Shown here piece after piece: positions 1 to 10,600 of a stretch of DNA of 45,816 nucleotides (positions are counted from its first letter, which is position 1; each line of letters starts with the position of its first letter). The position numbers and the translations under genes are program-made. The notes beneath the pieces are model-generated. The model saw only the letters and a list, made by a program, of their open reading frames with translations. It searched no databases and was not told the origin of the DNA. The DNA comes from Bacteroidota bacterium (GTDB taxonomy: Bacteria; Bacteroidota; Bacteroidia; B-17B0; Aurantibacillaceae): the NCBI GenBank assembly GCA_013697245.1, contig JACCXH010000041.1, forward strand, positions 1-45,816, read 5' to 3'.

Positions 1-3000
1 TGAATCCTATTCCTTCTTTAACCGTTACTGCAACATCTACAGCTATTTGTAGCGGTAACTCTACTACATTAACAGGTATTGCCGCAGGTGGCGGACCGTT
101 CATTTCTGTATGGAATCCCGGTGCTATTGCCGGAAACGTTGCGGTAGTTTCTCCAACAGTAAATACTGTTTATACATGGAGTGCATCGAATAGTTTTGGT
201 TGTGTAAATTCTAAGACCATTAATATTAATGTTACAATTACGCCAACCGTAATTGCAACAGCGAGCAACTTTACAATATGTGCAGGCGGCTTAACTACAT
301 TGTCCGCAGTAGGTGCAACAAGTTATACATGGAACCCGGGTGCATTGATTGGTGGAACAGTAAACGTTACACCCACAATAACAACTACTTATTCTGTGAC
401 TGGTGCAAATGGTTTATGTACCAACACCAAAACAGTTACAATTACTGTAAATCCTATTCCGGTTATTACTGCTGTTGCTTCGCCAACTAATATTTGTGCC
501 GGAAGTTCTGCTACTTTATCATCAAGTGGTGCGGCCTTTTATACATGGAATCCCGGTGCAATTATTGGCGGAACAATTTCTGTTACGCCAACTGTTACAA
601 CGATTTATACAGTTACAGCAGCGAGTGCCTTTGGTTGTACAACTACTAAAACGCTTAACTTAATTGTTGCTCCATTACCAACTGTAATAATTGGTATTCC
701 ATTAGTGCCTATCTGTGCAGGGTCAAACGCAACACTTGTAGGGAATGGCGCGACATCATACACATGGTTACCAGGCGGATCTAATGCAACCGTATTGGTT
801 GTTCCTTTACCTGTAGCACAAACATTTACTTTAATAGGATCGAACGGACTTTGCCAGTCATCAGCCACCGCTGCAATTGTTCCTGTTGCAAACCCAACTG
901 TTACAGCCATAGCATCTCCAACAACAGTTTGTGCCGGAAGTAATTTAACTTTAACCGCATCGGGTGCAACTACTTATTCATGGAACCCCATTGCTACAGC
1001 CGGTTCTGTAGTTGTAACAACTCCAACCATAACTACTACTTATAGTGTTGTTGGAACAGATCTGAATGGCTGTAAAGGCGCTGCAACTATTAATGTTTCT
1101 GTTTCACCCATACCAACCTTAACAGCAACTGCTTCGGCAACTTCCATATGCATTGGCACAACAGTTACTTTAACCGCTAACGGTTCCGGAACTTACACAT
1201 GGAACCCTACGGGTTTAAGTACTGCAATCATAACTGATACACCAACACTTACAACAACCTACTCGGTTTCAAGCATCAACGCTTTTGGTTGTACCGGAAC
1301 ATCTACTATAACTGTAGTAGTAAATTCAGTACCATCATTAACAGTTTCGCCATTAAACGCAACAATTTGTAGTGGATATGCAACTACATTAACTGCAATG
1401 GGCGCTACCAATTACACCTGGTTACCAAGCGGAAATACAACTTCTACAACAGTTGAAACTCCAACGGTAAACAGTACTTATACTGTAACAGGTGCTAACG
1501 GTGTATGTTCATCTTCATATACAGTAGCTGTTTTTGTAACGCCTTTACCTGCAAACTTAACTGCTACTACTAGTGGTTCTATTACTTGTTCTGCACCAAC
1601 CGTTACATTAACAGGAAGCTCAACAACTACCAACGTAAGTTATGCATGGGCTGGCCCATTCTCATTTACATCTAGTGTACAAAGCCCAACAGTTAACGTT
1701 CAAGGAACTTATACCTTTAATGTTATTGATAATACCACAGGTTGTATTGCTTCAGTTACTCTAAATGTTCCAACAGATTCTTCTATACCATCTGTAACAG
1801 CCACAACATCGGGAAGTATCACTTGTATCAACAGCAGTGTTACTATAAACGCTACTACAACTTCAACAAACGTTTCTTATTCATGGACAGGCCCGGGTAG
1901 CTTTACCAGTACAGCGCAAACATTTACATCTATCCAGTTTGGTGTTTATACTGTAACGGTTACAGATCTAACCAGCACTTGTTCAACAACTGCAATTGTT
2001 TCTGTTGGTATTCACACAAATGTGGCTGTAACCGCATCCATAACTCCTGCAACTTGTTCGGGTAGTGTTACAAATAACGACGGAACTATTTCTGTATCTA
2101 ACTTTACGGTTACAGATAAATATGATTTGGCTGTTGGAAGTACATATACGGGATCGGCAACTTATTTAACGGCTACAACTATTCCTACAACAGGTATCAT
2201 CACAAATACTTTAGCAAACCCTACAGGTACGGTTGCCTACACAATAAGATTATTTGATATGGAAGGTTGTTTTAAAGATACCACCTTAATTTTAATTCCT
2301 ATAAATTGTTTATCTGTAAATTCATTAGGCTTAGCGAAAGCAGTTAGTACACCTACTTTAAATGCTAACGGCAGTTATGATATTACTTATAAAGTAGTAG
2401 TTAAAAATTATGGTTTGTTACCATTAAACAATGTTGTTTTAAATGAGAATTTAAATAATACTTTCCCATTACCAACTACTTTTAGTGTTGTATCACCACC
2501 GGTTATTACATCCACAGGCAGTAGTTTAACCATCGATCCGGCCTTTGATGGAAACACGAATACATCTATAACAAATACCCTTACCAGCATTTTAAATATC
2601 GGACAAAGCGATACAATTGTTTTTGGTGTAAGAGTAGTTACAAACGGATTCTTTGGGCCATTTAATAATTCGGTTATTGGATTGGCAAGTCCAAGTCCAA
2701 GTGTATTTGTCATGGATTCTTCAAATGTCGGACTCGATCCTGATCCGGATATTGATAATAACCCAACCAATAATAATATACCAACTCCAATTCAGTTCGC
2801 ACCAAATATCTTCTTTGGTATAACTAAGACCGGAGTTGTTGGTCCAAAATTAGCCGATAAAACATACGACATAACATACACGATTACCATTCATAATTTA
2901 GGAAATGATACTTTAAAAAATGTAACTGCAAAAGACAGTTTATTTAATAAGACTATCAGGTATCCTGCCTCTTATACCATGAAATCAGGCCCTGTTGTAA

Positions 3001-3578
3001 CAGGAAGCTTAACTGCCAATAGCTTGTATAATGGTAATAGTAATATAAATTTATTAGGTGCTGGGCTAAATGTAATGGCTCCGGGTAATGTAAATACAAT
3101 TATTTTTACGATCAATGTAAATCCAGATACTGTTACCATATTTAAGAACAGTGCATATGGAAATGCATTAAGTACAACCAGTGTTACTGTTGCAGATACA
3201 TCGAATACAGGCAATAACCCTGATTCGAACGGTAATGGCATTTGGAACGAACCTTCAGATAATGTACCAACCGTGTTGATAATACCAAATACGGATTTCT
3301 TTATTCCTGAAGGCTTTTCACCAAATGGTGATGGTAAAAATGATCTTTACGTTATAAAAGGTTTACCGGTTGGTGTTGATAATGTATTTACTGTTTATAA
3401 CAGGTGGGGTAATAAAGTGTATTCAAAATCAAATTATGATAATACATGGAACGGAACTCCAAACGTGAATGGCACACTTGGAACTGAGAAATTACCGCAA
3501 GGTACTTACTATTATATCCTCGAATTTAATGGCGGAGATATTAAAACAACTAATGGATTTATTATAATACAATACTAA
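1..3578 (+). CDS. Giant Ig-like repeat adhesin with T9SS type B (gliding-motility) C-terminal domain, 5'-truncated
   Basis: The reading frame is open from base 3 to the TAA at 3576-3578 (about 1191 residues), so the N-terminus lies left of the window. The first ~520 residues are about seven tandem Ig-like repeats of ~80 residues. Each has an 'ICAGS'-type cysteine, a 'TYTWNPG' strand and a later 'GC' cysteine, suggesting one disulfide per repeat. Two SprB-like repeats follow ('TATTSGSITC'), then two DUF11-like modules. The last ~90 residues are a gliding-motility-associated CHU_C domain ('FSPNGDGKND', 'YNRWGNKVY', 'GTYYYILEF'), the type B signal for T9SS export and surface attachment. Composition is very rich in Thr, Ser and Val. 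A PorP/SprF gene follows 29 bp downstream, as for known SprB/SprF pairs. Adhesion or gliding is inferred; the export signal is clear. Confidence 0.9.
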   Translation, partial: NPIPSLTVTATSTAICSGNSTTLTGIAAGGGPFISVWNPGAIAGNVAVVSPTVNTVYTWSASNSFGCVNSKTININVTITPTVIATASNFTICAGGLTTLSAVGATSYTWNPGALIGGTVNVTPTITTTYSVTGANGLCTNTKTVTITVNPIPVITAVASPTNICAGSSATLSSSGAAFYTWNPGAIIGGTISVTPTVTTIYTVTAASAFGCTTTKTLNLIVAPLPTVIIGIPLVPICAGSNATLVGNGATSYTWLPGGSNATVLVVPLPVAQTFTLIGSNGLCQSSATAAIVPVANPTVTAIASPTTVCAGSNLTLTASGATTYSWNPIATAGSVVVTTPTITTTYSVVGTDLNGCKGAATINVSVSPIPTLTATASATSICIGTTVTLTANGSGTYTWNPTGLSTAIITDTPTLTTTYSVSSINAFGCTGTSTITVVVNSVPSLTVSPLNATICSGYATTLTAMGATNYTWLPSGNTTSTTVETPTVNSTYTVTGANGVCSSSYTVAVFVTPLPANLTATTSGSITCSAPTVTLTGSSTTTNVSYAWAGPFSFTSSVQSPTVNVQGTYTFNVIDNTTGCIASVTLNVPTDSSIPSVTATTSGSITCINSSVTINATTTSTNVSYSWTGPGSFTSTAQTFTSIQFGVYTVTVTDLTSTCSTTAIVSVGIHTNVAVTASITPATCSGSVTNNDGTISVSNFTVTDKYDLAVGSTYTGSATYLTATTIPTTGIITNTLANPTGTVAYTIRLFDMEGCFKDTTLILIPINCLSVNSLGLAKAVSTPTLNANGSYDITYKVVVKNYGLLPLNNVVLNENLNNTFPLPTTFSVVSPPVITSTGSSLTIDPAFDGNTNTSITNTLTSILNIGQSDTIVFGVRVVTNGFFGPFNNSVIGLASPSPSVFVMDSSNVGLDPDPDIDNNPTNNNIPTPIQFAPNIFFGITKTGVVGPKLADKTYDITYTITIHNLGNDTLKNVTAKDSLFNKTIRYPASYTMKSGPVVTGSLTANSLYNGNSNINLLGAGLNVMAPGNVNTIIFTINVNPDTVTIFKNSAYGNALSTTSVTVADTSNTGNNPDSNGNGIWNEPSDNVPTVLIIPNTDFFIPEGFSPNGDGKNDLYVIKGLPVGVDNVFTVYNRWGNKVYSKSNYDNTWNGTPNVNGTLGTEKLPQGTYYYILEFNGGDIKTTNGFIIIQY

Positions 3579-3607
3579 TTGATAAAAATATTTAGACAGA
3601 ACACACT

Positions 3608-4555
3608 ATGAAAAAAACAAAAAAAATAGCGATAGTTGCAATTCTTTTCATGATTGTTACTACAGGTAAGGCGCAATACGATGCTCTATTTACGCAATAT
3701 ATGTTTAACGAGATGTTCATTAATCCAGCTTATGCCGGGAGTAAAGAAGCTATGAGCGCAACATTATTACACAGGCAGCAGTGGGTTAATTTTCCGGGTC
3801 GCCCAATAACAACCTCGTTTTCATTGCACGGACCATTGATGCAGAATAAGATGGGTTTAGGTCTTAGTGTTTTAAACGAATCAATTGGTGTGTTACAAAG
3901 GAATTTAGTTTATGTAAGTTATGCTTACAGGGTAAAAACCGGTGATAAAGGCCATTTAGCGTTTGGTTTAATGGGAGGTATTCATACTCAATTAAATAAA
4001 TTCTCAACTTTAAAAACCAATGATGACGGAACTGTTGATCCACAATTAGCACAAAACTCGCCAAATTTAATTTCTCCGAATTTTGGTGGAGGTATTTATT
4101 TTAATACCAAAACATTTTATACCGGTTTATCAATTCCAAGAATGGTAGATGACAGGATCGCCTTTAATCCAAACGGAACCAGCATACAAACTACTAAGAT
4201 CGATCCAACTAAATTTACTTTTTATTATACCATTGGTAACATGTTTACTTTATCAAGCGACCTGAAATTAAAAGGCCAGGCAATGATAAAAGCGGTTCAA
4301 AATGCGCCAATACAATACGACTTAAGCGCTAACTTTTTTATTAAAGAAAAAATTTGGGCAGGGGTTTCATACAGAAGCAATGCAGCGGTTGCAGCAATTG
4401 TTGGCATACAGGTAAGTCCACAATTCCTTGTGAGTTATTCTTATGATTATGGCATTAATGCCATTCAAAAATACTCGCAGGGATCGCATGAGATAGGAAT
4501 AAATTATTTATTCTCTTATAAAGGTAAAAAAGTTGTTACACCACGTTATTTCTAA
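3608..4555 (+). CDS. PorP/SprF family type IX secretion system membrane protein
   Basis: 315 residues with an N-terminal signal peptide (MKKTKKIAIVAILFM...GKAQ) and the family hallmark just after it: 'DALFTQYMFN', 'FINPAYAGS', then 'HRQQWVNFPGRP'. The rest is alternating beta strands with aromatic girdles, fitting an outer-membrane barrel. PorP/SprF proteins are cargo-partner components of the T9SS; in Flavobacterium johnsoniae, SprF is needed for surface display of SprB. The gene lies between a type B cargo (29 bp upstream) and an OmpA-family gene (21 bp downstream), so the three are probably co-transcribed and this protein probably serves that cargo. Family assignment is firm; the cargo pairing is inferred from position. 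Confidence 0.93.
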   Translation: MKKTKKIAIVAILFMIVTTGKAQYDALFTQYMFNEMFINPAYAGSKEAMSATLLHRQQWVNFPGRPITTSFSLHGPLMQNKMGLGLSVLNESIGVLQRNLVYVSYAYRVKTGDKGHLAFGLMGGIHTQLNKFSTLKTNDDGTVDPQLAQNSPNLISPNFGGGIYFNTKTFYTGLSIPRMVDDRIAFNPNGTSIQTTKIDPTKFTFYYTIGNMFTLSSDLKLKGQAMIKAVQNAPIQYDLSANFFIKEKIWAGVSYRSNAAVAAIVGIQVSPQFLVSYSYDYGINAIQKYSQGSHEIGINYLFSYKGKKVVTPRYF

Positions 4556-4576
4556 TTTTTACAATTAAACTAAATT

Positions 4577-6772
4577 ATGAAAACCAGTTTTAAATATTTT
4601 TTATTGCTTAATGTTTGTTTTTCGATCTATTCGTTTGGCCAGGCCGGCGCTTTAAAAAAAGCAAATAAGTTTTATACTACTAAAGCATACTCGCAAGCAA
4701 TTCCTTATTACGAGAAAGCGCTGAAAAAAGACAGCAGCAACAAGATCATCCTTTCTAATTTAGGAGATTGTTATCGTTTAACGAACAATACTAAAGGTCA
4801 GTTAGTATGTTACGGCTCTTTAATAAAATCGGGACGCGAAGAGCCGATCCATAAATTATATTACGGCCAGGCCTTAACTGAGATAGGGCAACAAGAAAGT
4901 GCCAAATCATACTTTGAGCAATACGGTGCTGATAGCAGAGGGAAAAACCTTGCTTCTTCTTCAGATAAAATGAAATCGTACATAAAAAATGCTGATGCTT
5001 ATAAGGTAGAAGTTGCAAAATTTAATTCAGCTCAAAACGATTTTTGTGCGGTAAAATATCATGAATCAGTTGTTTTTGCATCATCCAGAAATAAAACAAA
5101 ATGGATCAATAAAAAACATGGCTGGACCAGCGACAGTTATTTGAAATTATATACCAGCGAAAATAATGGTGGCGGTGTTTATTTAAATCCAAAATTATTT
5201 ATGGGCGATCTAAGCTCAAAATATAATGATGGCCCAATCTGTTTTACAAAAGACTATAATACGGTTTACTTTACCAGGAACAATTCAAATAAAAAAATGA
5301 TAAGTACTGAAAACACTTATAAATTAAAAATATTTGAAGCCGGTTTAAATCAAAATGGTTTTGACAGGGTAACAGAATTACCATTTAATAACAATAATAA
5401 TAATTGCGCGCACCCTTCACTTTCTGCTGATGGAACTTATTTGTTCTTTGCTTCTGATATGGAAGGTGGTTATGGCGGAATGGATATTTATTACACTAAA
5501 AAACAAGGCGATGTTTGGGGTACACCGGTTAACCTTGGAGCAAAAGTAAATACAGCGGGTACAGAAGTTTTTCCTTTTATTGCCGCTAACGGGCTTTTAT
5601 ATTTTTCATCAAACGGACTTGATGGAATGGGAGGCTTAGATATTTACGAAACAAAATTTAAAGATGATAAAGCGGGAAGAGTTTATAATATGGGCGAGCC
5701 AGTAAACAGTAAGAGCGATGACTTTGGTGTATTCTTAGGTGAGGATAATAAAATTGGTTACCTAAGTTCGAACAGAAAAAATGGTGGGATGGATGATGAT
5801 ATTTACGATTTCGAGATCTTACGTGAAGTAAAAAGAGGAAAAGAAATATTGATCATTACAAAAGATAAAGACAATGGCGAAATAATTCCTAACACTAAAT
5901 TTGCTATGAATGGTGATACGGTTACTACCAATGAAAAAGGAGAGTTACAAACTGTGATCGAAGAAGATCTTAATTATAATTTAACAGTTAATAAAACCGA
6001 TTATTTTAAATTAGAAGACAGCGTTTCAACAAAAACTTCTCCTGATGATACTTTTACAAAAGAATTACGTTTAGAGAAAGATCCGCATTTATCTTTATTA
6101 GCTTTTGTTACAGATGCAAAAACAAATCTTGCTTTAGAAGGTGTAAAACTTACTATTAATGAATTGCCAAGCAAAGCACCGTTTGATAATTATACTACAC
6201 TTGCTACCGGTGATTATCGCAAACCTTTAAAAGGTAAAAAAATTGGTGATAAAATAAGTTACTTTATTGTTTTAGAAAAACCGGGTTACGTAACCAAAAC
6301 TGTAACATTTATTTATGACATTAAAGCACCGGGAGAAATTAAAGTAAATGAATCTTTAAATCTAAAATTAGGAAAAATAGAAGTTGGTAATGACCTTGCA
6401 AAAATGATAGATATGAAACCTATTTATTTTGATCAGGGAAAATCAAATATTCGTAAAGACGCAGGTGTTGAATTAGATAAAGTTGTTAAGGTAATGAACG
6501 AATATCCTAATATGTATATTGAACTTGGTGCACATACGGATTGTAGAGGTGCCGCCGCTTCAAATACTAAATTATCCGCTGCACGCGCTAAATCAAGCGC
6601 TGCTTATATCATAAAAAAAGGAATTAAAAAAGATAGAATTGTGGGTAAAGGATATGGTGAAGCAAAATTATTAAATGGATGTATCTGCGAAGGAAAAATT
6701 AAACCTACGTGCTCTGAAGACGAGCATGCTAAAAACAGGAGAACAGAGTTTATAATTACTAAGTTAAAGTAA
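4577..6772 (+). CDS. OmpA-family protein with TPR, PD40 propeller and peptidoglycan-binding domains
   Basis: 731 residues. A signal peptide (to about residue 21, ending 'SFGQ') is followed by TPR-like helices ('NKFYTTKAYSQAIPYYEKAL'). Next comes a PD40/WD40-like propeller ('HPSLSADGTYLFFASD', 'GGMDIYY', 'LLYFSSNGLDGMGGLDIYE'), then a carboxypeptidase-regulatory-like beta domain around 430-600. The C-terminal OmpA domain has 'IYFDQGKSNIRKDA', 'HTDCRGAAASN' and 'LSAARAKSSAAYI', the peptidoglycan-binding signature. This architecture recurs in Bacteroidota downstream of PorP/SprF genes, where it is thought to anchor the secretion or adhesin complex to the cell wall. It is the last gene of the cargo-PorP-OmpA set. 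No damage is visible. Confidence 0.92.
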   Translation: MKTSFKYFLLLNVCFSIYSFGQAGALKKANKFYTTKAYSQAIPYYEKALKKDSSNKIILSNLGDCYRLTNNTKGQLVCYGSLIKSGREEPIHKLYYGQALTEIGQQESAKSYFEQYGADSRGKNLASSSDKMKSYIKNADAYKVEVAKFNSAQNDFCAVKYHESVVFASSRNKTKWINKKHGWTSDSYLKLYTSENNGGGVYLNPKLFMGDLSSKYNDGPICFTKDYNTVYFTRNNSNKKMISTENTYKLKIFEAGLNQNGFDRVTELPFNNNNNNCAHPSLSADGTYLFFASDMEGGYGGMDIYYTKKQGDVWGTPVNLGAKVNTAGTEVFPFIAANGLLYFSSNGLDGMGGLDIYETKFKDDKAGRVYNMGEPVNSKSDDFGVFLGEDNKIGYLSSNRKNGGMDDDIYDFEILREVKRGKEILIITKDKDNGEIIPNTKFAMNGDTVTTNEKGELQTVIEEDLNYNLTVNKTDYFKLEDSVSTKTSPDDTFTKELRLEKDPHLSLLAFVTDAKTNLALEGVKLTINELPSKAPFDNYTTLATGDYRKPLKGKKIGDKISYFIVLEKPGYVTKTVTFIYDIKAPGEIKVNESLNLKLGKIEVGNDLAKMIDMKPIYFDQGKSNIRKDAGVELDKVVKVMNEYPNMYIELGAHTDCRGAAASNTKLSAARAKSSAAYIIKKGIKKDRIVGKGYGEAKLLNGCICEGKIKPTCSEDEHAKNRRTEFIITKLK

Positions 6773-6825
6773 GAAAATAGTGGGGAAAATCTTTTTGTTC
6801 TTCTTTAATTATTAGAATTATCATT

Positions 6826-6873
6826 TATGGCGAAAAAGAAACAAGAACAGGATATGTGGTGTTACAGTATTGA
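6826..6873 (+). pseudogene. 3'-end relic of a T9SS type B (CHU_C) cargo gene
   Basis: Read in the frame ending at the TGA at 6871-6873, the sequence gives YGEKETRTGYVVLQY-stop. This matches the last residues of the adhesin at 7696-12561 (DGDKETRTGYVIVQY-stop). At DNA level, 6827-6857 and 12515-12545 agree at 30 of 31 positions. Upstream of 6826 the homology stops: no 'NRWGNKVY' or 'FSPNGDG' motif is present, so only the tail survives. It is not functional. The likely history is an ancestral additional cargo gene, or a duplicated copy, deleted down to its 3' end. Confidence 0.7.
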
Positions 6874-6932
6874 CGAGATGCGTAGAAAATTCTCTGTTTA
6901 GAAGTTAATTGGTAATTTAGCTTCTGGTTTAT

Positions 6933-7682
6933 ATGAAATTTTTGGGTTATATATTCTCTCCTATCTGGAAAATTTGGTTCGTACTATGTTTTGCAATTCC
7001 GTTTTTGATCTTATTCCCTGTATTTTATTTTGCTCTGCGAACCGGAAATTATGATCTTGTTTTTAAATTAAAACGTTTATGGGCCCGCATGATCTGTATT
7101 GGCTCATTTTTATTTCCAACGATTACTTATAAAACAAAAAAATACAACTTACCAAAACCTTGTATCATTGTTTCAAACCACACGTCTTACCTGGATATTA
7201 TTTTTTGTCCTTTTTACATTGATCATACAGCAGTCTTTATGGGAAAATATGAATTGCTTAAAATTCCTTTGTTCAAATACTTTTTTGTTTACCTGGACAT
7301 ACCGGTAAACCGTAAAAGTATTACCAATGCACATAAAGCCTTTTCTGATGCAGGAAAAAAAATAGATGAGGATTTAAGTGTGGTAATTTATCCGGAAGGA
7401 ACCATTAGTGAGAATGGAAAATTGAGACCGTTTAAAAACGGTGCGTTTAAATTAGCTGTAGAAAAACAAGTACCGATAGTACCGATCGTTAATTTAAATA
7501 ACTGGCAATTCTTACAAAATGGTGGCTTTTTTAAAAGTCATGGCAAGCCCGGAAACCCTAAGATAATTGTTGGCGACCCCATTTATACCAAAGGAATGAC
7601 CGCTAAAGATATTGATGAACTTAAGGAGAAAATTCATATATTTACTTTAGAGGAACTAAATAAATTCGAGAATAAAAAATAA
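6933..7682 (+). CDS. plsC: 1-acyl-sn-glycerol-3-phosphate acyltransferase (PlsC family)
   Basis: 249 residues. The family catalyses acyl transfer to lysophosphatidic acid, giving phosphatidic acid at the inner face of the cytoplasmic membrane. Residues ~8-37 are a hydrophobic membrane segment. The catalytic HX4D motif is 'NHTSYLD' (H83, D88). 'FMGKYELLKIPLFKYF' and the 'PEGT' motif (154-157) follow in the expected order, then 'VPIVPI'. Length is normal for the family. The gene sits between a cargo-gene relic and a second giant adhesin (13 bp downstream) in the same direction. That is an odd place for a housekeeping lipid gene; transcription with the adhesin is possible but not shown. Confidence 0.93.
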   Translation: MKFLGYIFSPIWKIWFVLCFAIPFLILFPVFYFALRTGNYDLVFKLKRLWARMICIGSFLFPTITYKTKKYNLPKPCIIVSNHTSYLDIIFCPFYIDHTAVFMGKYELLKIPLFKYFFVYLDIPVNRKSITNAHKAFSDAGKKIDEDLSVVIYPEGTISENGKLRPFKNGAFKLAVEKQVPIVPIVNLNNWQFLQNGGFFKSHGKPGNPKIIVGDPIYTKGMTAKDIDELKEKIHIFTLEELNKFENKK

Positions 7683-7695
7683 CTTATTTCAGAAA

Positions 7696-10600
7696 ATGAA
7701 ATTAAAATATATTATACTATTACTAGTTGGTTTAAGTGTTAATTTATTTTACTCCCAAACATTAACTACAAGCTTAACCGCCTGTTATGCTTTAAATGGG
7801 AACGGAGCAGAACCTATTAATAATTTAACGGGTACTTTAAGCGCTGTAACAGCAACTGTTGATAGATTCAGTAATCCAAGTTCGGCATTTCATTTTGCAG
7901 GACTTCCAACAAGTTATATTGCTTTACCAAATAGTCCTTTATTAAAACCGACTAATGCCGTTTCTTTTTCTGCTTGGGTTAAACTTGATAATATTACACA
8001 ACCTCATTATATTGTATTTGCGCATAATACATGCGCCAGTTATCATGAAGGCTATACTTTAATAGCGCAAAATTTAGGCCCGGGTTTTAAGCTACATGTT
8101 GTGAAATCAAGTGGGGCTTGTTCTCCGGCAACCCAGCAAGTTATATCAAGCGCCACTAATATGGTGGCAAATACTTGGTATCACATTGGCGCTTATATTG
8201 GTAATGATTCTTTGAAAGTATATTTGAATGGTGTTTTACAAGGCTCTGCGCCAACAATAATTCCATTTAATTATAACGCAACAGAAAGTGTTTATTTAGG
8301 AGGAACAGGAATTGCTTTTAATCTGCCTCTTTTAGGCTCGCTTGATAACGTGAGATTTTATAATCGTAAATTAACTGACGGAGAGTTTAATCAATTATTT
8401 TTAACTGACCCTTCGTGCGTTGCCGCTGTTACAAATCCAAATTGTAACACTTCTTTTTATGCATTAACAGCTTCAGGCGTTTCTGAATCTAATTTAACAA
8501 TCCCAAATACTTCTACCTTAACCGGATTATCGCTTCCGCCTGGCGCAAGTGGTTTAGCAGTTGGCCCCGCATTTGGATTTCCTGCCCCAAACCCCACTTA
8601 CTGGACAACATCCGGCGGGCTTTATTGGTATTATAACGGGACTTCTTTTATAAATACTTTCCACTCTACCACAAATGCTGCTGCCGTAAATCCGGGTGGC
8701 AGTAAAAATTTCATTTATAATTTAGTTGGGTCAACCGGGCAGGTATATAAATATAACGGTACCGGGGCTGCCACATTACTTGCAACAATTCCTGCACTTC
8801 TTAATTCAGGGCCATATGATGTAACCGGTGATGACCAAGATAATTTTTATTATTTAAGAACATTAGCTCCACAAGCCTTGCAGGTATATAGTCCTACAGG
8901 TGTTTTAACCTGTTCCTATTCCGTTACAGGTTTACCAATTGCCGGCGCAGGCGGTGGGTTTGCTATTGTGGGCAACACAGTTACTGTAAATGATGGAACA
9001 TCTAATTATTACGTAGGAACAATTTCAGGTAACGTTGTTAATTTTACAGTTACACCTGCATCGTTTTCACTTCCTTCTGATTTTGCTAATTGTTACATTG
9101 ATAATAGTTTTACATCAACTATTACCGCCAATCCAAGTGCCACACTTTCATGCCTTTCAACAAGTATTGGTTTGGTAGCAACTTCTACATTAGGACCATT
9201 ATCATATAGTTGGGCCGGGCCGGGAATAATAAGTGTTACGAGTAATACAGCAAATGTAAATGCCCCAGGAGTTTATACCTGTACATTATCAACAACAACC
9301 GGTTGCCCTATCAGATCATCGATCGCAAATTTTACGGTATATGGCGGAAGTGTTCCCACACCAACGATTACATTAACGAATAGTTTGAGTTGTACTAATC
9401 CAACAGCTACATTAACCGTGGCTCCAAATTCCGGAACAAACACTTATTTATGGGGCGGTGCCGGGCCAATTTTACCTTCATTTACCGGTACTTTTATTAT
9501 TGTTAATACAGGTGGTACATATAGTGTAACTGTAACAAACACAGTCACTGGTTGTTCGAACACACAAACCATAAACGTATCAAGCAGCATTCCGGCTTTT
9601 AGTGTTACAGCGGCTGCATCTGCCACACAAATTTGTTTGCCAAGCGCGGCAATAACTTTAACTGCAAATGGCGCTACCAATTATACCTGGACCCCAATTG
9701 GATCTACCATTCCCGGAACCGGTTCTGTTGTAGCAGCTAATCCAACTATTACAACAACTTATTCTGTAACAGGTGTTACAGGTATATGTTCCGGAACCGC
9801 TGTAATAAATGTTTCTGTTAATTCTACACCAACAATTATAGTGAGTGGTAGCGCAACTGTTTGCGCAGGATCATCAACCACTTTATCGGCAAGCGGTGCA
9901 GGAAGTTACACCTGGTTACCCGGTAACCTAACGGGTTCCACTGTTACGGTATCGCCAATTGCTACTACTAATTACACTATTATTGGCGCCAATGGGGTTT
10001 GTACTTCATCAGTTAATTTTGTGTTAGCTACAATTCCTGTTCCAACCATTACGCCATCTGCATCACCAACAATTATTTGTCAGGGTGGCACATCTACTTT
10101 GTCTGCAATTGGCGCTTTAACTTATACCTGGCAACCCGTTAATTTAACCGGTGCATCAGTAACCGTTAGTCCGTTAACAACCACTATTTATACAGTTAGC
10201 GGAACAAATTTATTAGGCTGTTCTTCTTCTGCCACTGTTCAATTAGTTGTAAATAATCCTACAATTGTTGTCTCTCCTTTATCTGGTACTTTATGTTCGG
10301 GTCAATCAGCAACATTGTCTGCCAGCGGTGCCACCTCATATACATGGAATCCAGGCGCCTTTACAACATCGTCAATTGTAGTTTCACCAACCGTTAATAC
10401 CACTTATACTTTAACAAGTGTGAACGGCGTATGTACTTCAACAACTGCAATTCCAATTTTGGTATCACCTACACCAACTATAAATGCAAGCGCTAATCCA
10501 ACTGCCATTTGTGTTGGCGGCACAGCAACTTTAACCGGCTCGGGTGGTTTAACTTATACGTGGAATCCCGGTCCTCTGGTTGGAAGCAACGTGACTGTTT

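Noticed and set aside
605-910. Antisense frames within the Ig-repeat genes (also near 2408-2770, 2972-3241, 11847-12107, 12123-12377)
   Set aside because: They arise from the low-complexity Thr/Val/Ser codon pattern of the sense strand and contain no domain.
300-1560. Regular ~240-bp tandem repetition that could suggest a repeat array or CRISPR
   Set aside because: The repetition is at protein level (Ig-like domains) with diverged DNA and no uniform spacers.
6827-6901. A 24-codon open frame from an ATG (MAKKKQEQDM...)
   Set aside because: The same DNA in another frame matches the end of a CHU_C domain, so the ATG frame is an accident of the relic.
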